From contig JAFEAY010000016.1 in NCBI GenBank assembly GCA_018266175.1, forward strand, positions 1 to 64,000: DNA of 64,000 nucleotides, given 5' to 3'. Below the pieces are notes generated by a model that saw only the letters and a list, made by a program, of their open reading frames with translations, had not been told where the DNA came from and ran no database searches. This document shows, piece after piece, positions 53,281-62,299 of the stretch; the first letter of the stretch is position 1, and each line of letters opens with the position of its first letter. This DNA comes from Candidatus Dependentiae bacterium (GTDB lineage: Bacteria > Babelota > Babeliae > Babelales > RVW-14). Made by a program: the position numbers and the translations under genes.

Positions 53281-53970
53281 ATGAAAAGAAAAAATATTTC
53301 ATTTCCGCTCAATTACTTTGAAAAAAAAGCATGGAACGATCAATTGTATGTTTGTGGAATTGATGAGGTTGGACGTGGATGCCTTGCAGGACCAGTTGTT
53401 GTTGCAGCGGTAATTATACCTTTGAATAAATCATATCACTTACTTAAAGATTCAAAGCTTATGAGCCACGATGAGCGCGAACTTGCTTATAAATGGATAA
53501 CAAAACACTGCACCTATTCAATTGCAATTGCTTGTCATAAAACAGTTGATCAACATAACATTTATCAAACAACACTTCGAACCATGAAAAAAGCATATAT
53601 CTCTTTAATTGAAAAACTCCCTTTTGCTTTTAAGCAATTAAAATATGTTGTTGTTGATGCTATGCCGCTTGTCATTGAAAAATCGTATACACACACTGAT
53701 CTTGAAGTTCATCATTTTAATTATGGTGAATCTATTTCGCATTCAATTGCTGCAGCATCGATTATTGCAAAAGTTACACGAGACCGATTATTGGAAAAAA
53801 TAGATTGTTTATTTCCGGCCTACTCTTTTGGTAAACATAAAGGATACGCCACCAAGGTTCACATCCAGGCCCTTGAACAGCATGGCCCATCACTCCTGCA
53901 CCGTATTTCTTTTCTTTCTAACTTTGGGAAAAAGGAGTCCGATGACAATCATCAACAATCACTTTTCTGA
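53281..53970 (+). CDS. rnhB: Ribonuclease HII
   Basis: 229 residues. Type 2 RNase H motifs: YVCGIDEVGRGCLAGPVV (catalytic Asp28 and Glu29), LKDSKLMS, YVVVDAMPL (third acidic residue), and SHSIAAASIIAKVTRD followed by FGKHKGYAT. It removes ribonucleotides and RNA from RNA-DNA hybrids. Length and motif spacing are normal. No clear ribosome site is present before the ATG. The 3' end overlaps the next gene by 29 bases. Confidence 0.95.
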   Translation: MKRKNISFPLNYFEKKAWNDQLYVCGIDEVGRGCLAGPVVVAAVIIPLNKSYHLLKDSKLMSHDERELAYKWITKHCTYSIAIACHKTVDQHNIYQTTLRTMKKAYISLIEKLPFAFKQLKYVVVDAMPLVIEKSYTHTDLEVHHFNYGESISHSIAAASIIAKVTRDRLLEKIDCLFPAYSFGKHKGYATKVHIQALEQHGPSLLHRISFLSNFGKKESDDNHQQSLF

Positions 53971-54598
53971 TACCTCATCACCATTAATCACTCCTGTAAT
54001 CGAAGAAAAAAGTTTTGCTGAAATCATTGCAAGTACGCTGGACCACTTTGTTGCTCAAAGCTGGAAGTGGGACCATTTTCCAAATTTTGGCTCGTTAATT
54101 CAGGTAACCAATAATCAAACAACAATCATCGGTTGTGTTACTCATGTTGAAACAGGATCGATGGATCCACTACGCTCGCCATTTCCTTACCAAAAAACTG
54201 AGCTTGAACTCTTAGCTGAGCAGCCACAAATATTTGAATTTTTGCGAACAACCTTTAAAGTTCAAATATTAGGTTATTTTGAAAACCAAAATCTCCAGAG
54301 CATAACGTACCAGTTAGCCCCAAAACCCTGTAAAATCCATAGCTTTGTTGCTCAAAGCTCCCCCGATGTCATCAGGATTTTTTTTGGAAAAGCTGATTAT
54401 TTACATTTGCTTTTTGCGTTTGCTCACCAGATACCCAATATCGATGAACTCTTACTTGCTATTATCCATCAACTCACCGATCAAAAGCTTTTTTCTCAAG
54501 AACACTTTGAATCACTTTGTGAAATGTACTCACTGCTCACCGCAAATGACTATCGACGTATGAAACTATTCTTGCAACGTATCGAACAACTCATCTAA
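53942..54598 (+). CDS. HAS-barrel domain protein
   Basis: About 218 residues from the ATG at 53942, 4 bases after AAAGGAG, inside the 3' end of rnhB. Residues about 40-110 (FGSLIQVTNNQTTIIG, VTHVETGSMDPLRSPFPYQKTE in part, EQPQIFEFLRTTF, VQILGYF) resemble the HAS barrel found at the N-terminus of HerA-type ATPases and in small stand-alone bacterial proteins. No ATPase domain follows; the C-terminal half is helical. Function unknown. The pairing with RNase HII could mean a DNA-related role. Recognition is from memory of the pattern, so moderately sure. Confidence 0.6.
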   Translation: MTIINNHFSDTSSPLITPVIEEKSFAEIIASTLDHFVAQSWKWDHFPNFGSLIQVTNNQTTIIGCVTHVETGSMDPLRSPFPYQKTELELLAEQPQIFEFLRTTFKVQILGYFENQNLQSITYQLAPKPCKIHSFVAQSSPDVIRIFFGKADYLHLLFAFAHQIPNIDELLLAIIHQLTDQKLFSQEHFESLCEMYSLLTANDYRRMKLFLQRIEQLI

Positions 54599-54629
54599 TC
54601 TCAATCTATTATAAGCCAAGGAGGAAATC

Positions 54630-55193
54630 ATGAACTATGCCACAACAGTAAATTTTTTTTACACAGTAGTCATTTCATTCACGCTTTTGACATTAAATTG
54701 CCGGGCAAATATTACGTATATAAAAAATAAATCTGAAAATCCCATTACAGTCACACTGATGTCGCATAATGGTGACGAATTTAAAAACTCACCTATCGAA
54801 GTATTTGATAGTACCGAAGAACGTTATGAATTAGTTGATATCCCATTAATAATTGAATCAGGTTCTTCACTCAAGGTAAATATGGAAATTCCCCAATCTT
54901 TAGATGAATTTACCGAAAAAACGCCTTTTCAAGAAATCCCAACAATCGTCCCAACATACCTTAAAGTAACAACTAAGCGCTTTTTGAGAGATAAAAATCG
55001 ATATCAAGACGCAACATTCAATATAGTCTATGGTAAGCACGCTTCATCATCAGCCATATGGTCACAAAAAATCGTCGCAACACAAGTAACGGCTATAGCT
55101 ATCTTGGGCCAAATAAGCCCTTGCATGAACCTAGTCATCGACGAAAACGGCTCTCCATCAATTAAAATTGTTCTCCATCGAGAATTACCATAA
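54630..55193 (+). CDS. Small exported protein of unknown function
   Basis: 187 residues with a signal peptide (about 1-25; VVISFTLLTLNCRA). The mature part is predicted mostly beta: ITYIKNKSENPITVTLM, SSLKVNMEIPQSL, TYLKVTTKRF, LVIDENGSPSIKIVLH. This resembles small immunoglobulin-like secreted domains, but no family is recognised. AAGGAGG 5 bases before the ATG is a strong ribosome site. It starts 31 bases after the HAS-barrel gene. Confidence 0.65.
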   Translation: MNYATTVNFFYTVVISFTLLTLNCRANITYIKNKSENPITVTLMSHNGDEFKNSPIEVFDSTEERYELVDIPLIIESGSSLKVNMEIPQSLDEFTEKTPFQEIPTIVPTYLKVTTKRFLRDKNRYQDATFNIVYGKHASSSAIWSQKIVATQVTAIAILGQISPCMNLVIDENGSPSIKIVLHRELP

Positions 55194-55244
55194 AACCCCT
55201 GGGTAATTCAAACTGAATATATTTAAAATATTTAAAAATTTTGA

Positions 55245-55272
55245 TTGATAAAACTATTATGCGCGCTATATT
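55245..55272 (+). promoter_or_regulatory. Predicted promoter before a 58-residue open frame
   Basis: TTGATA (55245-55250), 16-bp spacer, TATATT (55267-55272), about 55 bases before the ATG at 55328. Confidence 0.45.
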
Positions 55273-55327
55273 TCTAATGAAAAATCTAGAATAACAGCAA
55301 CTGACATCTGGACAAAAGGTAACCGAC

Positions 55328-55504
55328 ATGACAACAGACAGCGCGCATAAGGTTGAACAATCCTCCTTGCATTGTTCATACGATTTCATGTATGAACCAA
55401 TTTACACACCAAGCTATAATATTTCGTTTATCTTTTATGATGAAAACGAAATTGAAGATGATAGTGAAAACTATGAAGAAGAGTTCTGCCCTCCTATTCA
55501 TTAA
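55328..55504 (+). CDS. Possible small acidic protein (58 residues)
   Basis: A 58-codon frame from ATG 55328 to TAA 55502-55504. The AAAAGG at 55314-55319 lies 8 bases upstream, and a decent promoter is present. The protein is rich in aromatic and acidic residues, with a C-terminal run FYDENEIEDDSENYEEEF. There is no signal peptide and no known motif. Acidity and aromatic content argue against random sequence, but it is short and has no homolog that I recognise. Confidence 0.35.
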   Translation: MTTDSAHKVEQSSLHCSYDFMYEPIYTPSYNISFIFYDENEIEDDSENYEEEFCPPIH

Positions 55505-55750
55505 AATATAGTATAACTATCAGCTTTAAATCCAACACAAATCAACAGCCCAAAGGGCACCTTCCCCGCCATGGCCTTGAGGCTTTGCTCCTTAGGCCAA
55601 TAGAATACTCATTTTTAGCCAAAGCAGCCCCATTTGACAATTTTCAATTATTTTGACAATCTGAATTAATAATTAAAATTTATAAAAATTTTTAAACCTG
55701 AACATTGCATAAATTATGTAATAACAATAAAAAACAAAATGGAGTTTACC
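55505..55750. other. AT-rich intergenic stretch before the 55751 WD40 gene
   Basis: Contains an imperfect hairpin (GGCCT...AGG at 55573-55582 with CCT-T-AGGCC at 55590-55598), which could end transcription of the small frame. Two TTGACA boxes (55634-55639 and 55653-55658) could serve as -35 elements for the WD40 gene, although neither has a clear -10 at standard spacing. No open frame of note. Confidence 0.4.
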
Positions 55751-57445
55751 ATGAAAAAGAATCGTTTACTCGCTGCGCTTTGTGCTGCAGCATACCTGCT
55801 CACACAACCAGCGCTGCTGAATGCAAACATTCCAAAATTGGAAAAATTGGCTTTTAATGAAGTCGTAGATAAAGCTCTGAGCATGAAAGTTGACTTAAGC
55901 AAGCCAATCAACAAAAACGATGCTGCATTCAAGAGAATTTGGGCACTCACCAGACCAACCATGCCCGCCATGAATAATGACCTTTACCTGCAACTCATTG
56001 ACCCACTGGCCAATCCAAGCCATCAAACACTCAGCGGTCATACGAATGCGGTCAAATCCGTCATTCAGCTGCGCAATGGCAACCTTGCTTCTGCCTCATC
56101 GGACCACTCCATCAAAATCTGGAACCCTGTAAACGAGCAATGCATCCACACACTCAGCGGCCATACCAATTCAATCACTTCAGTGATTCAGCTGCGCAAT
56201 GGCAACCTTGCTTCTACTTCATGGGACCGAACCATCAAAATCTGGGACCCTGTAAACGGGCAATGTATCAACACACTCCAGGGCCATACCGGTGTGGTCA
56301 GCTCCGTCATTGAGCTACGCAATAGCAACCTTGCTTCTGCCTCATCGGACCACACCATCAAAATCTGGAACCCTGTAAACGGGCAATGTCTCCACACACT
56401 AACGGGTCATACCGATTCGGTCAATTCAGTCATTGAGCTACGCAATGGCAACCTTATTTCTGCTTCAGACGACGAAACCATCAAAATCTGGAACCCTGTA
56501 AACGGGCAATGTATCCACACACTCAGCGGACATACCCATCGCGTTAATTCAGTTATTGAGCTGGGCAATGGCAACCTTGCTTCTATTTCATGGGACGACA
56601 CCATCAAAACTTGGAACCCTGTAAACGGGCAATGTATCAACACACTCAGCGGCCATACCAATTTAATCACTTCAGTGATTCAGCTGGGCAATAGCAACCT
56701 TGCTTCTACTTCATGGGACCGAACCATCAAAATCTGGAACCCCGTAAACGGGCAATGTATCAACACACTCAGCGGCCATACCAATTGGATCTTGTCAGTC
56801 ATTGAGCTGCGCAATGGTAACCTTGCCTCTACTTCATGGGACCACACCATCAAAATCTGGAACCCTGCAAACAAGCAATGCCTCCACACACTCAGCGGTC
56901 ATACCGATTCGGTCATTTCAGTCATTCAGCTGCGCAATGGTAACCTTGCTTCTACTTCATTGGACGGTACCATCAAAATCTGGAATATCTATCCAAACGA
57001 AATCAGATCAATTTTCGAACAGGCAGAAGAAGATCAAGAGTCTGCTGTGCAAAAAATAGTTCTCTTGATGCAACTCCAGCACCACTTTAAAAGCAATAAA
57101 CTCGCATTACTTCATCAAGACTGGATGAGTTTGTTTAATCTCCTGCCAAGATGCTACCAAGATATTTATCGCAACATTGTCCAGGCATGTAATGACAATG
57201 AAAGCACTTGCGTTGTTTATGACAACCAGGACATCATCGATGATAACGATTTTAATTTCGAGCCGATGAACATTGACAACACAAACCATGGTAAAAAGAG
57301 AAAACGGAATGAGTCGAATGACTTAGAGCGGCAAAATGATGAACTCAAAAAGATTAAAGATACCAGCGATGATGATAACACTGATAATGAAGAGCAAAAC
57401 AGTCACACAACAGGATCATTTTTTAACCCCTGTTCAATTATGTAA
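55751..57445 (+). CDS. Exported WD40-repeat protein, eight near-identical units
   Basis: 564 residues from the ATG at 55751 (GGAG 6 bases upstream). Signal peptide 1-25 (ALLNA|N). A short pre-propeller block at about 40-80 (SMKVDLSKPINKNDAAFKR) resembles the NREIG block of the 1-9956 family. Eight WD40 units of 41 residues run from about 91 to 418, with HTLSGHT, SVI(Q/E)LRNGNLAS, TIKIWNPVNGQC in nearly every copy. The C-terminal module (IVLLMQLQHHF, WMSLFNLLPRCYQDIYR) is a diverged form of the LEQIALIVQLE-GWRDVFVTLPDYF tail, so this gene belongs to the same family. A charged KRKRNESNDLERQ tail follows. Probable secreted scaffold; function unknown. Confidence 0.85.
   Translation: MKKNRLLAALCAAAYLLTQPALLNANIPKLEKLAFNEVVDKALSMKVDLSKPINKNDAAFKRIWALTRPTMPAMNNDLYLQLIDPLANPSHQTLSGHTNAVKSVIQLRNGNLASASSDHSIKIWNPVNEQCIHTLSGHTNSITSVIQLRNGNLASTSWDRTIKIWDPVNGQCINTLQGHTGVVSSVIELRNSNLASASSDHTIKIWNPVNGQCLHTLTGHTDSVNSVIELRNGNLISASDDETIKIWNPVNGQCIHTLSGHTHRVNSVIELGNGNLASISWDDTIKTWNPVNGQCINTLSGHTNLITSVIQLGNSNLASTSWDRTIKIWNPVNGQCINTLSGHTNWILSVIELRNGNLASTSWDHTIKIWNPANKQCLHTLSGHTDSVISVIQLRNGNLASTSLDGTIKIWNIYPNEIRSIFEQAEEDQESAVQKIVLLMQLQHHFKSNKLALLHQDWMSLFNLLPRCYQDIYRNIVQACNDNESTCVVYDNQDIIDDNDFNFEPMNIDNTNHGKKRKRNESNDLERQNDELKKIKDTSDDDNTDNEEQNSHTTGSFFNPCSIM
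56021..57004 (+). repeat. Eight tandem 123-bp WD40-coding repeats
   Basis: DNA units are almost identical over long stretches (ACCATCAAAATCTGGAACCC recurs in most units), more so than in the 1-9956 genes. This suggests recent amplification or ongoing homogenisation. Confidence 0.9.
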
Positions 57446-57506
57446 TAAGGAATCGGTTAGAAGGAGGTGAGCAAAATCACCTCTGACGTCCCATGCTGAG
57501 CGAAAA

Positions 57507-57538
57507 AAAAGGGATGGATTGTAAGGTCCATCCCTTTT
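57507..57538. terminator. Bidirectional terminator hairpin
   Basis: AAAAGGGATGGA (57507-57518) pairs with TCCATCCCTTTT (57527-57538) around an 8-base loop, between the convergent WD40 and mlaD genes. A smaller hairpin AGGTGA/TCACCT lies just upstream (57465-57482). Confidence 0.88.
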
Positions 57539-57557
57539 AGTTTTTAGATTATGAAAA

Positions 57558-59108
57558 CTATCGGCGATTCAATGGAATCTGAGAAATAAAGTATTTCAAA
57601 TCATCATCACTAAATCTAAACCCACCACCAATAAATGGATTTGCGGTTCGCTTGCTTACAAAGTCATCAATACCAAATGTTGTATATAAATTCTTCATAA
57701 AGAATGCTTTATTAAGCCATTTTATATGCGGTCTTGCATCATCAAAGCGATTAACACCATTAAGATCATATGCTTCTAATGAAGTAATCCAATGAACCAA
57801 TTTGGTGTTAAGTGGAACATAGAAATCGCAACCAACACCAAAAGTGTTTTCAAATAATCCGATACGGAAAATCATTCGGTCAAAACGCTTACCAAATTGC
57901 AGTCCAAACAAAATATCATTTTTCTTTTGAACCGTGCGTTCAACAACTTCAGCAAATTCAACTTTACGCTCAAGCGGGATATCAAGATCACTTGGATTCA
58001 AAAGAGCACCTTTGTTATCACGGCGCACCGTATGTCGCACATGACGTTCGATGCTTCCTCGCTCATCACTCACGAGTTGAATCATGTAGAAACAATCCGA
58101 GTTTGGGCGAAGCTTTAACTCAAAATACCCTTTTGAATTGCTATCACGGAGCATTGTTTCAGAATGCATATCAACACTCAGCGTAAGCGCTTGCGTGCGA
58201 GTAACATAATCCTTTAATCCACGAAGCGTCTTTTTTAAGTCCGCATAGGTCTCTTCTTCATTAATCAATTTACCAACAACGCCTTTGCCCGTGTTAATCT
58301 TTTCCATAACCTGGCCGGCTTCTTTAAAAGTGTCTCTGGCTTGAATTGAAGCATCTTCAACATGAACAAATGCATTACCAACTCGCTCAGATGCTGAACC
58401 AAAATCTCCAACAACTTTATCTGCATGAGTTTGTAATTTTTGAGAAAGTTCAGGAATGCTCTTTCTCATCTCTTTAGCTGTTTCTTTAAAGTCTTGCAGC
58501 ATGGTGTTAACAGTCTCTTCGTTATTTTTCATGGTACGTTGAAGAACCTCTGAAAAATCTGCAATACGATCAGATGCGTTTGCAATCGAGCTGAGTGCGG
58601 TACGCATGTTATCTTCGCCTTGTCTGGTTGCAAAAGTACCTTTAAATGAAGATGCGATATCATGAATTGCTGTTGCAATGTCTCTAAACTGATCGAGCAA
58701 CTCGCCCACACTTGCGGGAGTTTTGCCGGGCATAGAGAGCGTGCTTCCTGGTAACAAAAGGCCCGTTGATGGATCGCCCGGATCAATTTCAAGACTCTTT
58801 GCTCCAATTAAACCGTCCTGATGAATCATTGCATAGGCATTTTTTGCAAGCTTGTTGTATTTATTGACGCGCATCATTACTTCAGCTTTTCCGCCATCCA
58901 ACAATTCAATGGATTCAACCCATCCAACTTCAACACCAGCAATTTTCACAGGGGCCTTAAACGTCAATCCACCAGTATCATCAAAGTATGCTTTGTATGA
59001 GTAGTATTGATTTCTATCAAGCCGAATTTCGCGAATATTAATACTAAGGTAGAGGAAAATGCCGATGGCTGTAAGAATAAATATACCAACTCGTGTTTCT
59101 AACTTCAC
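57558..59108 (-). CDS. mlaD: MlaD/MCE-domain protein
   Basis: 516 residues. One N-terminal membrane segment (VGIFILTAIGIFLYLSI) is followed by the MCE domain at about 35-115: YYSYKAYFDDTGGLTFKAPVKIAGVEVGWVESI (in pieces), DGLIGAKSLEIDPG. Then a long helical and coiled region (about 130-320), and a C-terminal beta-rich part (about 320-516) ending QIPLNRR that looks like an outer-membrane-type or barrel-like domain (RTANPFIGGGFRFSDDDL). MCE proteins shuttle phospholipids between membranes with an ABC transporter. The MlaE and MlaF partners are not in this window. It lies 16 bases after the GspK-like gene and may be its last co-transcribed gene. Confidence 0.85.
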   Translation of the reverse strand: MKLETRVGIFILTAIGIFLYLSINIREIRLDRNQYYSYKAYFDDTGGLTFKAPVKIAGVEVGWVESIELLDGGKAEVMMRVNKYNKLAKNAYAMIHQDGLIGAKSLEIDPGDPSTGLLLPGSTLSMPGKTPASVGELLDQFRDIATAIHDIASSFKGTFATRQGEDNMRTALSSIANASDRIADFSEVLQRTMKNNEETVNTMLQDFKETAKEMRKSIPELSQKLQTHADKVVGDFGSASERVGNAFVHVEDASIQARDTFKEAGQVMEKINTGKGVVGKLINEEETYADLKKTLRGLKDYVTRTQALTLSVDMHSETMLRDSNSKGYFELKLRPNSDCFYMIQLVSDERGSIERHVRHTVRRDNKGALLNPSDLDIPLERKVEFAEVVERTVQKKNDILFGLQFGKRFDRMIFRIGLFENTFGVGCDFYVPLNTKLVHWITSLEAYDLNGVNRFDDARPHIKWLNKAFFMKNLYTTFGIDDFVSKRTANPFIGGGFRFSDDDLKYFISQIPLNRR

Positions 59109-59124
59109 GAAATGTAACCTTCTT

Positions 59125-60273
59125 TTAAAGCCAATAAATTTTATCTATTTTGAACATTGTTTTCGATTGAGAAGTTTTGTCTTGCTTCTCGCTCTCCTGA
59201 ACCTGCCCTTGCGCAGGAACCTTTTCTTGCTGGCCAGAAACTTTTTCAGGCGCTTGTGCCTTCTTTGCAGTTTCTCGTACAAGAGCAAGCACTCGTTGCT
59301 CTACATGACCAACTTTTCCACACGATAACACAGAATAAACCTTGGGCCCAAATTCTTTACTAAAAACTGGCTGCATTTCTTTCAAAAATTTAGGCTTTTC
59401 TCCGTACAAAGGCTCAACCGAAGGCCAATTTTTATCCCAGTCACTCAACCATTGAGCACTAAACGACTGCGCTATTTTTTTAAACGCTTCTTTCATTTCT
59501 GAAGAGTCGGATGCTGTCGGTCGTCGTATTCCAAAAACTGCACACAGTGCATCGGAAAAAAGCAATGGTTCAATGGTATCACGGCAAGACCAAATCGTAA
59601 AGATATCCTGCAACATGATTTCTGTGTTTGCTTCGCTCTTCTTTTTTTTTGTCCCACGCACCGGCGGCTCATAAAACATATTAAGCTGTTCGAATCCAGG
59701 AATCAATGAAAGTTCAGAAATATCATCAAGCTTACGCTGGCGCTTTTTTAAAAACTCAGTTATTTGTTTGAGCATTTCACCTGCAGCCATTTTACCAGGA
59801 ATTTCTAGCCCCTTAAGTAGAGCCTGATATTCCTTTTTGAATTCCTGCTTTTTAAAATCAAAAGCTTCATTAATATTTATTTTACCATGTTCACTGGTAA
59901 TGCAAATTTTCATTTCACCATCAATTCCGTCAATTGATTCTTTGAGCGCAAAGGTTCGCCAACGGTTCAAGTGCGGAAGAAGTTTACCAAGTAATCGGCG
60001 ATTTTTTTTTGCTTTATCTGATCCTGCTTTTTTTTCTGGATCCTGCTCATCCTGCCCATCTTTTTTTTCATCCTTCTCAGGAATCGAAAGTGATGCAATC
60101 GCAACCTGAATACCCCCAAGCGCAAGAATTTCGGCATGTTCTCGATCAACCATTGTTTTGGTAAACAATGAACCAATCAACACATTGCGTAGAAGTTGTT
60201 CGGTAAAAACAACGATGACGGAGAGAACGAGTAAACAGATAATGACGATTGAGCCTGGGCGCTTTTTTTTCAT
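59125..60273 (-). CDS. gspK: GspK-like minor pseudopilin
   Basis: 382 residues. A prepilin-like N-terminus, RPG|SIVIICLLVLSVIVVFTEQLL, has Gly at the cleavage site and no Glu at +5, which is the normal exception for GspK. The domain order fits GspK: a large inserted helical domain (ITSEHGKININEAF, then LEIPGKMAAGEMLKQIT and LSLIPGF) and DIFTIWSCRDTIEP. The C-terminus is rich in Lys, Glu and Gln (EKVSGQQEKVPAQGQVQE) and is probably disordered. GspK caps the pseudopilus tip with I and J. Its start overlaps the gspJ stop by 4 bases. Confidence 0.8.
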   Translation of the reverse strand: MKKKRPGSIVIICLLVLSVIVVFTEQLLRNVLIGSLFTKTMVDREHAEILALGGIQVAIASLSIPEKDEKKDGQDEQDPEKKAGSDKAKKNRRLLGKLLPHLNRWRTFALKESIDGIDGEMKICITSEHGKININEAFDFKKQEFKKEYQALLKGLEIPGKMAAGEMLKQITEFLKKRQRKLDDISELSLIPGFEQLNMFYEPPVRGTKKKKSEANTEIMLQDIFTIWSCRDTIEPLLFSDALCAVFGIRRPTASDSSEMKEAFKKIAQSFSAQWLSDWDKNWPSVEPLYGEKPKFLKEMQPVFSKEFGPKVYSVLSCGKVGHVEQRVLALVRETAKKAQAPEKVSGQQEKVPAQGQVQESEKQDKTSQSKTMFKIDKIYWL

Positions 60274-61322
60274 GAAGCACCTTTCACCGAATTATAAACT
60301 CCTGGAGCTGTTTGATTGACCCCTGTTATTTGCATCCCTGTCTTTGGTTGCTCATTCGGTTTTTTATCGGACTGAGCTGCAGGCACTTTGAGATCTTGCG
60401 CATGAAGCTTTGGATGCTCGGTTGGATATGAAAAAACAGGAACAAATAGCTGAAAATCTTGTGTTCGTTTAAGCTGATCATCCCAAATAACAATACGCAC
60501 TTCAAGCGATTTTGGCACAACACCAACGGTAAAATCTTTTTCACCCCAAACAAACAAGCGAACCTCTTCAATCTCTTGCTTATTATCTTTGCCTTTTTCT
60601 TCTTTAACTTTTTCGGTAATCAATTCAAGGTACATTTCTTTGACATTATCGGTAACCAAATGGGTACGAATAGATGCATGCTTATTTTTTGCCTGAGCAT
60701 CGTCATCTTGTTTCATTTTAAAGTTCATGAGATCAGTTGTTTCTTTACGAAATAAATTATAACAAACCTGATCTCGAGTACTTTTTTCTTTATTTCGTAC
60801 AAGCTCATACACCACACGCACCAAGCGTAAGCGTTTATCCCCATAAACCTGAAGCGGATGTGTGGTAATAAAATTAATCGACTTGAATAAGGTAAATTTT
60901 TTACCACCAATACGTCGATATTCATCTTCATAAATTTGTACATGCAAGGGATTTTTTAATGCTTCTTGCTGCTCATCTTGCCCGAGGGTATCTTTTGAGC
61001 CATCAGGTTTTTTATCACCTTGCTCTTTATTTTCAGAAGCTTTTATCTCAGAATCTTTTTTGTCTGGAATTTGTTTGTTCTGATCTTTATCTTTATCTGG
61101 CACAATTTCTTTATTCAAATAGGGAACAAGCATCGAAGAAAAATCTCGCTCAAGTTCATTAAAAAGCAGACACCCTTTTCTGGTGGTTGCCATCTTAGCC
61201 CTCACTGCTCCGAGTGATGTAATGGCATTGCGATATGCCTGCATCATGCCCAGCATAATAAAACTCGAAAGAAAGAGTGCAATAAGCAACTCAATAATGG
61301 TAAATGCTCGGGAGCTGTTCAT
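60270..61322 (-). CDS. gspJ: GspJ-like minor pseudopilin
   Basis: 350 residues. N-terminal methylation motif SRA|FTIIELLIALFLSSFIMLG with Glu at +5; Ala replaces the usual Gly before the cleavage site. An insertion rich in Asp, Lys and Gln at about 70-120 (DKDKDQNKQIPDKKDSEIK) makes it longer than normal GspJ (about 190-230). The following beta domain contains YRRIGGKKFTLFKSINFITTHPLQ in pieces. Located between gspI and gspK with overlapping ends. Confidence 0.78.
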   Translation of the reverse strand: MNSSRAFTIIELLIALFLSSFIMLGMMQAYRNAITSLGAVRAKMATTRKGCLLFNELERDFSSMLVPYLNKEIVPDKDKDQNKQIPDKKDSEIKASENKEQGDKKPDGSKDTLGQDEQQEALKNPLHVQIYEDEYRRIGGKKFTLFKSINFITTHPLQVYGDKRLRLVRVVYELVRNKEKSTRDQVCYNLFRKETTDLMNFKMKQDDDAQAKNKHASIRTHLVTDNVKEMYLELITEKVKEEKGKDNKQEIEEVRLFVWGEKDFTVGVVPKSLEVRIVIWDDQLKRTQDFQLFVPVFSYPTEHPKLHAQDLKVPAAQSDKKPNEQPKTGMQITGVNQTAPGVYNSVKGAS

Positions 61323-61726
61323 TATTTTTTCTCTTTCTCATCTTCGAACTCTTTGTACACAAAGCTAATCATCTTTTCTTTGCGCACACGTCCAGCATCT
61401 TTCCAATCAGCTTCAGATTGAACAATTCTTAAATTATCTTTAAAGGTATGGAGGCTGGATTTTTTTGGAATTTCTAGCATGTTTGATGTAATGCGCAAGG
61501 AAGGCTCTTCAAGTTTTAGAACAACCGGTTTCTCCGATTTTGGTGGTGCCATTAAAAGTTGATATAACTCTTTTTTAATCAAATAAACCCGTTCAACATT
61601 TTTACGATTGCTTTCAACGCGCAAGTACGAACGCATTTGAACACTGGATAAAACAAACCCTGTTGTTGCCAAGATAAACAAAGCAATCATAACTTCAATC
61701 AAAGTAAATGCTGGAGCCTGCTTCAT
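61322..61726 (-). CDS. gspI: GspI-like minor pseudopilin
   Basis: 134 residues. Prepilin motif APA|FTLIEVMIALFILATTGF with Glu at +5 and Ala at -1. The length and the motif ATTGFVLSSVQ fit GspI, which forms the tip complex with J and K. The gene ends at the gspJ start with a 1-base overlap. Confidence 0.8.
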   Translation of the reverse strand: MKQAPAFTLIEVMIALFILATTGFVLSSVQMRSYLRVESNRKNVERVYLIKKELYQLLMAPPKSEKPVVLKLEEPSLRITSNMLEIPKKSSLHTFKDNLRIVQSEADWKDAGRVRKEKMISFVYKEFEDEKEKK

Positions 61727-61729
61727 GAA

Positions 61730-62293
61730 TCACCGCTCTGGTCGAATTAAGCCATCAGAAAATTCAAACTTCCCAAAAAATGGAGCCATTCGTAATGTTG
61801 CCTCCTGCTCCTTTTTGTCTTTCTTTTCTTTTTTCTTAGTCAGATGAATCATAACATCTTGCACAAGACCATCAGGAATAACGTAGCAATATCCTTGGCC
61901 CTTATTTTCTTCAAATTCTTCATCTTTGCCATGATAAAGCGCTTTAAATTTTATCTGTTCAGGCAGCTCATAACGCGTCTGAATATAGCCAGAGGTAACG
62001 GGGTTATAAATTTTTTGGAGAGGTTTTTCAGGGTCGCGGCCCTCGCGCTGAACCAGCACAAGATCGCGACCCTTATTTTGTTTTTTGAAAACAAGCCTAT
62101 AAATAGCCTGATTTGAGATTGCTTCTTGCCGAGCAAAGATTACAAGGTTGTTAATATCATCCAAAATTGTTGGCCATTCCGCTTTGGGCGACTGTTGCAT
62201 AAAGCGTGGAAGACCAATAGTCCCGATAATTCCTATCAAGAACAAAACAACTAAGATTTCAATTAAGGTGAAACCCTTGCTTTGACAACGCAC
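61730..62293 (-). CDS. gspH: GspH-like pseudopilin
   Basis: 187 residues from a GTG at 62293 with AGGAGG upstream. Prepilin motif SKG|FTLIEILVVLFLIGIIGTIGLPRF with Gly at -1 and Glu at +5. The GspH/FimT pattern follows (LDDINNLVIFARQEAISNQAIYRLVF in pieces). A basic run TKKKEKKDKKEQEATL lies in a surface loop near the C-terminus. Confidence 0.8.
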   Translation of the reverse strand: MRCQSKGFTLIEILVVLFLIGIIGTIGLPRFMQQSPKAEWPTILDDINNLVIFARQEAISNQAIYRLVFKKQNKGRDLVLVQREGRDPEKPLQKIYNPVTSGYIQTRYELPEQIKFKALYHGKDEEFEENKGQGYCYVIPDGLVQDVMIHLTKKKEKKDKKEQEATLRMAPFFGKFEFSDGLIRPER

Positions 62294-62299
62294 GACGCA

